From positions 1 to 11,611 of the forward strand of contig JAGWYI010000074.1 of the NCBI GenBank assembly GCA_018969455.1: a stretch of 11,611 nt of DNA, written 5' to 3'. Positions 1 to 7,200 of the stretch are shown here, in pieces. The stretch is from Bacteroidota bacterium. GTDB taxonomy: Bacteria; Bacteroidota; Bacteroidia; Chitinophagales; Saprospiraceae. The notes under the pieces are model-generated. The model was not told where the DNA came from. It saw only the letters and a program-made list of their open reading frames with translations, and made no database searches. Each line of letters opens with the position of its first letter. Positions within the stretch are counted from its first letter, which is position 1. A program made the position numbers and the translations under genes.

Positions 1-472
1 GCATGGCTGATAAGGCTTCCTCGCGCAAGGCCCCTGCACTGCTGGGCAACAAAACCGGTCCCTCAGGCGACTCCTTCAACATTTTTGACTTTAAATCCAG
101 GATAATCTGTTTGGCCGTTTTGGCGCCAATCCCTTTCACCTGCTGCAACAAATGCGCCTGCTCTCCTACAATGGCCGAGCGAATTTCATCGACACTCATA
201 GACGACATAATCAATTGGGCTGTCGTGGCGCCTACCCCTGTTACCCCAATCAACTGCACAAACAAACTGCGCTCTGTTTGGGTGGCAAATCCGTACAAAG
301 TATGCGCGTCCTCCCGAATTAACAGGTGCGTATACATCGTGGCTTCACTCAAGCCTTCTATGGCGGTATAGGTGCTGAGCGGTATATGCAATTGATAACC
401 AACGCCTTGTACTTCAAGCACAATACTCGCCGGACTCTTGAATGTGATTGTACCCTTCAGGTAAGCAAACAT
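1..472 (-). CDS. ruvA: Holliday junction branch migration protein RuvA (3' part cut by window edge)
   Basis: RuvA binds four-way DNA junctions as a tetramer and loads the RuvB motor for branch migration during recombinational repair in the cytoplasm. The ATG is at 470-472 and 157 codons are visible; the family is about 190-200 residues, so roughly 40 (most of the RuvB-contacting domain III) lie outside the window. The N-terminal OB-fold domain (about 1-64) opens with MFAYLKGTI and contains the YTHLLIREDAHTLYGF block typical of RuvA. Two helix-hairpin-helix motifs follow, VTGVGATTA at about 77-85 and VKGIGAKTA at about 112-120. It lies 46 bp after the stop of a small secreted-protein gene and in the same direction as lon, so it may be the last visible gene of that unit. 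There is no Shine-Dalgarno sequence, as is usual in Bacteroidota. Identification is firm from the motifs; only the truncation limits it. Confidence 0.95.
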   Translation of the reverse strand, partial: MFAYLKGTITFKSPASIVLEVQGVGYQLHIPLSTYTAIEGLSEATMYTHLLIREDAHTLYGFATQTERSLFVQLIGVTGVGATTAQLIMSSMSVDEIRSAIVGEQAHLLQQVKGIGAKTAKQIILDLKSKMLKESPEGPVLLPSSAGALREEALSAM

Positions 473-518
473 AGCAGGCCAAAAAGTTAAAAATACAGGT
501 TTGAAGAGGCCCTAAACA

Positions 519-1103
519 TCAAGGCAACTTCATTTCAACCCTAACCAATTCTACCACTTCTGCCGTTTCTGGCAAATAAAGGGTCATGTGTTTCTCATCC
601 AACGACAGGATCTGCACATCAGAATGCCCTGACCACGAGGTGGCTATAGCAGGCGTCACGTCCAAACTCATCATGACGGGTGAAAACTTAAAATGATGTG
701 CAAATGCCTGTTCTATTTTGCCCGAGGCACTGGCCTTGGTGTACCACGAAAGCGTACTGTCGGCAAAGAATACAACAAAAGTTGGCCTTTGAATCATTTC
801 AACCAATCGGTTGATTTCCCGCAAACTATCTTCTGCCATCCAGCGCCGAAAATCCCGGTTTTCGCGCCGATTGTAATCGGTATAGCTGTCGTATCCGTAC
901 CATTGCCGGGCTCTTTCGGCCTTTAAGGTGTTATACACTTCAATGGCCTGTGGATATGCCGATTTTTTTTTAAACACCGTAATTCCTTGTTCCTGATAAG
1001 AAACGACCTCCCATTTGCCTAAAAATGGGGCATTTTGGGCTCCAAGATTCTTTACACCAAGAAAAAAGGCCATAAAGGATGCAAAAAAGAGTGTTGTTCT
1101 CAT
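519..1103 (-). CDS. Small secreted protein of unknown function downstream of lon
   Basis: I do not recognise a named family. The product is 194 residues. It starts with a Sec-type signal peptide: MRTT, a hydrophobic stretch LFFASFMAFFLGV, and a likely cleavage near NLGAQ (residues 19-23). The mature part begins PFLGKWEVVSYQ, reminiscent of lipocalin-like or stress-response beta-barrel domains, but this resemblance is weak. The middle (about 60-105) is highly charged and rich in Arg, Tyr and Glu; the C-terminal half looks beta-rich. An upstream in-frame ATG at 1214 would put 37 residues inside the lon reading region and hide the signal peptide, so the ATG at 1101-1103 is preferred. It starts only 7 bp after the lon stop and ends 46 bp before ruvA, so co-transcription with both is likely. 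A link to envelope stress would be inference from the lon context only. Confidence 0.75.
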   Translation of the reverse strand: MRTTLFFASFMAFFLGVKNLGAQNAPFLGKWEVVSYQEQGITVFKKKSAYPQAIEVYNTLKAERARQWYGYDSYTDYNRRENRDFRRWMAEDSLREINRLVEMIQRPTFVVFFADSTLSWYTKASASGKIEQAFAHHFKFSPVMMSLDVTPAIATSWSGHSDVQILSLDEKHMTLYLPETAEVVELVRVEMKLP

Positions 1104-1110
1104 GGTGTAT

Positions 1111-3594
1111 TTATGCGGGTGTACTGTTCTTTTTCCGTTTTTTAGGCACAACCAGGCCATTGTCTGGTGTACGGGTAAGGCCCGGGACATTGAGCGCCAC
1201 GGCCAAAACATCATTCATGTCTTGTACATACCGAAAAGTGAGGCCTTGGATGTACTCAGGCTCAATTTCGCCAACGTGCTTTTCGTTTTCCCGGCATAAA
1301 ATAACCTCTTTAATCCCGGCCCGTTTGGCAGCCAGTATTTTCTCTTTAATCCCCCCTACAGGCAGCACCTTTCCGCGCAAGGTTATTTCGCCCGTCATGG
1401 CCATATAAGGCTTGATGGGCAGTCGGGTAAGTGCCGAACTTATGGCTGTAAGCATGGTAATACCTGCCGATGGGCCGTCTTTGGGAATTGCACCTTCCGG
1501 CACGTGTACATGGATATCCGTTTTGTCAAATAGTTCCGGATCAATATTGAGTTGATCGGCGTGTGCTTTGATGTAACTCAAGGCGGTACTTGCACTTTCC
1601 TTCATAACATCACCCAAATTTCCGGTAAGTTGCAGGCGACCTGCGCCTTTATTTAGGCTTACTTCAATAAAGAGAATTTCCCCGCCCACTGCAGTCCAGG
1701 CCAGGCCTATGGCTACACCAGGGCCTTGTTGTTCCTGATATACCTCTGCATCATGTTTTGTTGGACCCAAAATTTTGTGCAAATGCTCTGGCTTAATGCT
1801 CAAATCATAAGTTTCTTCCATGGCTACACTTTTAGCAACATGGCGCATAATCGAACCGATTTCGCGGTTTAAATTGCGCACACCGCTTTCCGCTGTGTAA
1901 CTTTGAATCATCTTCTGGATCGCCTTGTCGGCAATTTTCACCTGGCTGGGCTTAAGACCATGCTCTTTCCGCTGATCAGGTATCAGGTGACGCTTGGCTA
2001 TTTCCACTTTTTCTTCCATGGAATAGCCCGAAATTTCGATGACCTCCATTCGGTCAAGCAAAGCCGGCTGAATGGTGCTCAGAGAGTTGGCAGTAGCAAT
2101 AAACAGGATTTTAGACAAATCATATTCAAGCTCCAGATAATTGTCGTGAAAATTGGTATTTTGCTCCGGATCAAGCACCTCCAACAAGGCCGAGGAAGGA
2201 TCACCTCGGAAATCTTTGCCTACTTTGTCAATTTCATCCAGAATGAATACCGGATTTCCCGATTTTGCTTTTTTCAAAGATTGAATGATGCGACCGGGCA
2301 TGGCTCCAATATAGGTTTTGCGATGCCCACGAATTTCTGCTTCGTCGTGCAAGCCTCCCAAACTCATGCGAATGTATTTTCGTTTGAGCGCCTTGGCAAT
2401 GCTGTTGCCCAATGAAGTTTTACCGACACCTGGCGGACCAACCAGGCACAAAATGGGCGCCTTCATGTCGCCTTTTAATTTCAAAACCGCCAAATGCTCC
2501 AAAATGCGTTCTTTTACCTTGCCAAGGCCATAATGATCTTTATCAAGCACATCTTTCACCTTTTTAAGGTCAAAATTGTCTTTGGTAAAATCCTGCCAGG
2601 GCAAATCGAGCAAGGTTTCAAGATAATTTAACCCAATGGCATATTCTGCCACTTGCGGATTGACACGACGCAGTTTGTTAATTTCCCGGGCAAATGCATC
2701 CTGTACATACTTGGGCCATTTTTTCTTGGTCGCTTTGCGAATCAAATCATTTATTTCTTCCTCTTGCGGATTTTGCCCAAGCTCTTCCTGAATGGTTTTG
2801 AGTTGTTGACTCAAAAAATAATCCCTTTGCTGTTTTTCAATGTCGGTCCGAACTTTTGCTTCAATTTGATCCTTGAGTTCAAGCAATTGAAGTTCGGAAT
2901 CCATAAACTGAAGAATATTACCTGCCTTTTCCTTGAGGTTATTCAATTCCAGCAGGGCCTGCTTTTCTTCTACCTTTATACCGAGGTTGGAGGCAATAAA
3001 ATTGAGCAAAAAATTGTCGTTGTTGATGTTTTTCAACATCACTACAGCCTCTGAGGGTATTTGGGGCGAAAGTTCAATAATTTGTTTTGCCGAATCACGC
3101 ACACTGCTGATCATCGCGCGAAACTCTAATTTGTTCTTGGGCGTTTCATAGTCGAGCATTCTGATGGATCCCAACATGTAGGGCTCTTCCGATACCATTT
3201 CGAGCAATTGGAATCGCTTTCGCCCCTGCAAAATAGCCGTGGTGGATCCGTCGGGCATTTTGAGTAATTTCAATATTCGCGCTACCGTTCCCACCCGATA
3301 CAAATCGCGTGAGGAAGGCGCCTCAATTTTCATATCCCTTTGCGACAAAACTCCAATATAACGGTTGTCTTCGTAGGCCTTTTGAACAGCACGGATGCTT
3401 TTATCACGACCTACGGTAATTGGGGTAACAATGCCGGGGAACAGCACTGTATTTTTTAAAGGTAAAACCGGAATGGTATCCGGGAATACTTCGTCGATTT
3501 TCGCCTCGTCATCTTCTTCGAGGGAAAAAAGCGGTACAAAATCAGGCTCGTCGTCTGATTGTTGTGTCAACATCCAGTTTTCAAACATACGCAT
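1111..3594 (-). CDS. lon: ATP-dependent endopeptidase La (Lon protease)
   Basis: Lon is a cytoplasmic AAA+ serine protease that degrades misfolded and selected regulatory proteins. The 827-residue product has the full LonA layout: N-terminal substrate-binding domain (about 40-240, starting IPVLPLKNTVLFPG), a coiled middle (about 240-300), an AAA+ module with Walker A GPPGVGKT (386-393) and Walker B ILDEID (451-456), and a C-terminal protease domain. The Ser-Lys dyad is visible: Ser709 in PKDGPSAG and Lys750 in VGGIKEK. A C-terminal extension ends in a basic KKRKKN tail. Length is normal for Bacteroidota Lon. The start at 3592-3594 is the first ATG of the frame; ATGs at codons 3 and 8 are alternatives. 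A TGTCA-N3-TGACA palindrome and possible promoter lie about 85-125 bp upstream. The next gene begins 7 bp after the stop. The identification is certain; the exact start is less so. Confidence 0.98.
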   Translation of the reverse strand: MRMFENWMLTQQSDDEPDFVPLFSLEEDDEAKIDEVFPDTIPVLPLKNTVLFPGIVTPITVGRDKSIRAVQKAYEDNRYIGVLSQRDMKIEAPSSRDLYRVGTVARILKLLKMPDGSTTAILQGRKRFQLLEMVSEEPYMLGSIRMLDYETPKNKLEFRAMISSVRDSAKQIIELSPQIPSEAVVMLKNINNDNFLLNFIASNLGIKVEEKQALLELNNLKEKAGNILQFMDSELQLLELKDQIEAKVRTDIEKQQRDYFLSQQLKTIQEELGQNPQEEEINDLIRKATKKKWPKYVQDAFAREINKLRRVNPQVAEYAIGLNYLETLLDLPWQDFTKDNFDLKKVKDVLDKDHYGLGKVKERILEHLAVLKLKGDMKAPILCLVGPPGVGKTSLGNSIAKALKRKYIRMSLGGLHDEAEIRGHRKTYIGAMPGRIIQSLKKAKSGNPVFILDEIDKVGKDFRGDPSSALLEVLDPEQNTNFHDNYLELEYDLSKILFIATANSLSTIQPALLDRMEVIEISGYSMEEKVEIAKRHLIPDQRKEHGLKPSQVKIADKAIQKMIQSYTAESGVRNLNREIGSIMRHVAKSVAMEETYDLSIKPEHLHKILGPTKHDAEVYQEQQGPGVAIGLAWTAVGGEILFIEVSLNKGAGRLQLTGNLGDVMKESASTALSYIKAHADQLNIDPELFDKTDIHVHVPEGAIPKDGPSAGITMLTAISSALTRLPIKPYMAMTGEITLRGKVLPVGGIKEKILAAKRAGIKEVILCRENEKHVGEIEPEYIQGLTFRYVQDMNDVLAVALNVPGLTRTPDNGLVVPKKRKKNSTPA

Positions 3595-3678
3595 TCAAAG
3601 GATTCACGATTAAAAAATTAAATTGGGTCTGTTTGTCTGAATCCAAAAACAAACATCTGCAAACATTCAAATTTTGCA

Positions 3679-3719
3679 GAAATATATAAAAATAAAAACC
3701 CTCGAATGTCAATCTGACA
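3679..3719 (-). promoter_or_regulatory. Possible lon promoter with overlapping palindromic operator
   Basis: On the minus strand a TTGACA (3707-3712) is followed, after 20 bp, by TATATTTC (3679-3686), one mismatch from the Bacteroidota -7 box TAnnTTTG. The TTGACA lies inside a perfect palindrome TGTCA-N3-TGACA (3707-3719). Further TGAC/GTCA half-sites follow: TCTGAC at 3713-3718 pairs with GTCAGA at 3732-3737. A palindrome over a -33 element upstream of lon would suit a stress regulator, but the TTG to -7 spacing is long and no regulator is identifiable. This is a motif match only. Confidence 0.3.
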
Positions 3720-3738
3720 GCAAAATCTGTAGTCAGAC

Positions 3739-3962
3739 TTAACTATTTTAGGGGACAAATAGCTTGCCATGCAAAATAGCGATGCGTTTTGGCAGAAATG
3801 ATGTACTGAACTCCGACAAAAAGGCAGAGATTTGATAAAATTGTACCCATTTTTTTATTTATAATGTACGATGCATGCACATTGGACGTACCATTGCGCA
3901 AAAGTCATTGTAAACCACGCTTCCGCATCACAAAGCATACTTCCATTTAAGACCGCTTCAAG
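3739..3962. other. Non-coding stretch between lon upstream region and the repeat cluster
   Basis: No credible coding region or RNA gene was seen here. It is AT-rich, with a T-run near 3850-3870 and the self-complementary TGCATGCA within 3871-3882. TTCCGCATCACAAAGC (3921-3936) matches 13 of 16 bases of TTCCGCATTTCGAAGC (10666-10681) beside the distant repeat copy, so the right end of this stretch may be an eroded continuation of the repeat element. Confidence 0.5.
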
Positions 3963-4040
3963 CCCCCAGGTTTTGTGCACAACGATCTGTAACAACCACG
4001 ATAAATGAGCAAAACCAATTCTAAGTTATCCACGAAATCC
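3963..4040 (-). repeat. Degenerate inverted copy of the interspersed repeat (copy A')
   Basis: The reverse complement of 3963-4040 aligns without gaps to 4071-4148, with 61 of 78 positions identical by hand count (about 78%). The best blocks are GGATTTCGTGGATAA against GGATTTTGTGGATAA and AGATCGTTGTGCACAAAA against AGATCGTTATGCACAAAA. It faces copy A head to head across a 30-bp centre (4041-4070), so together they could fold into a long imperfect hairpin. It contains a perfect palindrome TTGTGCACAA at 3973-3982. Confidence 0.8.
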
Positions 4041-4054
4041 TGCAAATTCTGATA

Positions 4055-4159
4055 TATACCAGGATTCGCCGGATTTTGTGGATAAATCAGGATGGATTTC
4101 GCTGATTTATAATGATTTATAAAGATCGTTATGCACAAAATCTGGCGGCGTAAAGTATA
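4055..4159 (+). repeat. 105-bp interspersed repeat, copy A
   Basis: This stretch runs from TATACCAGGATTCGCC to GGCGGCGTAAAGTATA. It matches the reverse complement of 10685-10789 at 100 of 105 positions without gaps (about 95%). Homology stops abruptly at both ends. Inside, GAT trinucleotides recur at 4063, 4072, 4081, 4091, 4104, 4114 and 4124, mostly every 9-10 bp. Intergenic GGATT-rich repeats of this general style occur in Bacteroidota, though their role is not established. An open frame across it has no protein-like features. Confidence 0.9.
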
Positions 4160-4164
4160 TAACG

Positions 4165-4196
4165 AAAAAACGCCGGTCTGCGTTCAGACCGGCGTT
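4165..4196 (-). terminator. Intrinsic terminator for the SprB-repeat gene
   Basis: Perfect 12-bp arms AACGCCGGTCTG (4169-4180) and CAGACCGGCGTT (4185-4196) enclose the 4-nt loop CGTT. Read on the minus strand, the GC-rich stem is followed by a run of six T (4170-4165). It sits about 80 bp past the stop of the large secreted-protein gene, in the correct orientation to end its transcript. Confidence 0.88.
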
Positions 4197-4274
4197 GGTT
4201 TTTACCTATCAAAGCAATATTAAGTACGGCGGGGCTTCAAAAGGAAGCCAAAATCTGATACGCCACACAGTTTC

Positions 4275-7200
4275 TTAGAATTTGGAAATTTTCAGGGTAC
4301 GCGTTACACCGTTGCCAAAGTTGATGCGCACCAAATAAATTCCTTGTGCCAAATTTTCCATCGGTATTTCCAATTGTTGAATGGCCCCACTTGGTATGGT
4401 GCTGCTGTGTACCACCGCGCCGTTGGTTGTTGATACTGTGATGGTTACATCGTGCTCATACTGGGATGCATTGCGTACAAACAGAAGGTCGGAGGCCGGG
4501 TTGGGATAAATCGAGATGGATTCTGCAAAAGTCATTTGCAAATCGATGTAACGGGTTAAAGAGTACCCGCTCACACCATTGATGTCGGAACGCTTGATAC
4601 GATAGTAATTGCGGCCGTTCACCGGAGTTTGATCTATTGCAACATATACATTGGCGGCATAGGGGTCCTGTTTTCCCATCAGGGTAGAAACCGGATTCCA
4701 GGTGGTTTCATCTGTAGAGTGTTCAAGGGTGTACATGTATTGGGTTGCTTCCGGAAGGGTGGTCCAACGTACTTCAACACTATTGGCGCCATTCGGAATT
4801 ACAGCCATATCGGTCACAAAACTGCCACAGCCCGGAGAACCCGCCTGCTTAACCGTTACTTTTACCACATTGGATTCGAGGAAGGAAATACAACCTTCTC
4901 TGCGCGCACAACGCATAAAATAGGTAGTTGTAAACAAGGGGCCTGGCTGGTAGGTAGGGCCATTGGCGCCAGGTATACCCACCCACACAGGCTGGCCCTG
5001 GCCTTGATTAACCAGTTGCAGCCATTGGTACTGGATGTTTCCGGTACCGCCAGTTGGGGCTTGTACAGAATAAAATGGCGCAGGCGTTTCTCCTTCACAA
5101 ATTTCCTGATCGCAACAAACAACACCGGCAAACATAATATTGGTACACAATTGGTGAATACCCGCGTCAAAGCAGAAATTGTCTGACTGGCCAACCAGGA
5201 TGGTGAAGGGTTCTGTTTGACCATTTGATTTGACGTCGCTGTCTTTGCAATCGTTGTTTACCTTGTCTTTGCCCGTCCATTGATATCCATTCGGAATGCC
5301 GGAGAAAGTAAGGATATAGGTTCCCGGTGTAACGCACATGAAGTTGTAAAAGCCATTTGCATTGGTGCTTGTAGTCGCTGCAACGATGTCATCGGCTGTA
5401 TTAAACAAGCCATCCGGGCCTGCCTTTATCAATTTTACAGTTATGTTGGGCACTCCATTGGTTTCCAAGACATCCTGGAAGCCGTTTTGGTCTTCGTCGT
5501 ACCACACATAATCACCTATTTTGATGCCATTGTTTACCGAGCCAATATTAACACTGGCACTGGCTTTACATCCATTGGCATCGGTTACGGTTACACTGTG
5601 GTTGCCGGCAAAAAGAAGCACGGCTGTGGCAGTGGTTTCACCATTGTCCCACAAATAGGTATAAGTACCAGCGCCGCCGGTGGCAACCGCAGTTGCGCTG
5701 CCTGGCTGATCGCATTTGGCATTGGTAGAAGCAGAAATTACAACTTGGGGCAAAAGTGCAGCAGCAATGCTTACGCTTGCAGTGTTGGTACATCCATTCG
5801 CATCGGTTACGGTTACAGTGTAAGTGCCAGGAGGCAGGTTATTGACCGTGGGCGTGGTACTCATCCCTGGATTGTTCCACTTGTAAGTATATGGTCCGGT
5901 TCCTCCCGATGCGCCAGCAGTTGCCGAGCCGCCTGTTGTACAACCGGCAGGGCTGCTGCCCGAAACGACAACACTTGGGCCGCCGGTTTGGGAAATGGTG
6001 GCTGTTGCAGTTGCCGCACAGCCGCCAGCGTCGGTTACAGTTACGGTGTAGGTACCAGGCAGCAATCCACCCACTGTGGCAGTGGTTGCATTGTTGGCGT
6101 TTGGACTCCACAAATAGGTGTAGTTGCCTGCGCCTCCGCTTGCAACCGCAGTTGCTTTGCCGCCTGCAACACAAGTGGCATTGTTTACAATGGTGATGGT
6201 AACACTGGGGCCTTGATTTTGACCTACAGTAACACTTCCAGTGGCAATACAACCCAATGCGTCGGTCACTTTAACTGTATGCGGACCGGCGCCCAGACCT
6301 AAAACCGTTTGGGTGTTCAAGGCGGGGTTGTTGTCCCAAATGAAGTTGTATGGAGGGGTACCGCCACTCACGGCAACCGTAGCACTTCCACCTGTAAGGC
6401 AATTGGCATTGGACAAAAGGGTGGTGGTAAGCGACAAATTGGGCGCGGAAGGTACCAGTGCCGTTGCCGTACCAGTACAACCGGTTGTTAGATCAACCAC
6501 CGTTACCGTATAATTTCCGGCAGGAAGGTTTATCGCAGTAGAGGTGGTTTGAGTAGGTACACTGCTCCAGGTGTAGGAATAATTGCCCGAGCCGCCCGAT
6601 ACGGTGGCTTGTGCCTTACCGCCAATTGCACAACCCGCACTGGAAAGTATGGTTGTGGATATGGATAAGGTATTGGGCGAAACCGTAACAGTGGCCGTAG
6701 TCGATTTTGCACAAATGTTGGCATCGGTAACGGTTACGGTATAGGTACCGGCAGGAACATTGATGGTGACATTGTTTGATCCATTGCTCCATTTAAAGGT
6801 ATAAGGAGGCGTACCATCAAAGGCGTTAACCGTAGCAGAACCTGGCAATCCACATATGCCCTGGGTGGTAGAGGTTGTTACCACAAGTGCCGGCGGTTGT
6901 GTAATAACCACAATGTGCGAATTACTGCACCCATTGGCATCGGTAACCGTAACCGTGTAGGTTCCGGGTCCGAGGTTACTCAACATATTTGAGGTTGAAT
7001 TACCGGCATTGGCACTCCATTTATAGGTGTATGGCGGTGTACCCGACATGCCCATAACGGTAGTTGAGCCATTGTTGGCTCCAAAACAGGTAATCTGTAC
7101 CGTGTTGTCCATGATCCATACTCCTTCATTCCAAAAATAAACAGTAGCCGAAGCCGTGGCTGTACAGCCCTTCACATCGGTAACGGTTACGGTGTAGGTT

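Noticed and set aside
1104..1214. Longer start of the small secreted protein at 1214
   Set aside because: It would overlap the end of lon and bury an evident signal peptide 37 residues inside.
1903..2415. Plus-strand 170-codon frame within lon
   Set aside because: It lies antisense to the conserved AAA+ domain of lon and has no domain character.
3947..4138. Minus-strand 63-codon open frame in the intergenic region
   Set aside because: It spans the inverted repeat pair, and the open frame follows from the repeat sequence; no signal peptide, domain or start context supports it.
3595..4274. Region as a chromosomal replication origin
   Set aside because: DnaA-like boxes coincide with the repeat copies, and no dnaA, dnaN or clear unwinding element is adjacent; kept only as a low-weight finding.
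5280..6302. Long plus-strand open frame of 340 codons opposite the SprB-repeat gene
   Set aside because: It is the antisense shadow of a repetitive, stop-poor coding array; composition is Cys/Gly/Ser-rich without domain character.
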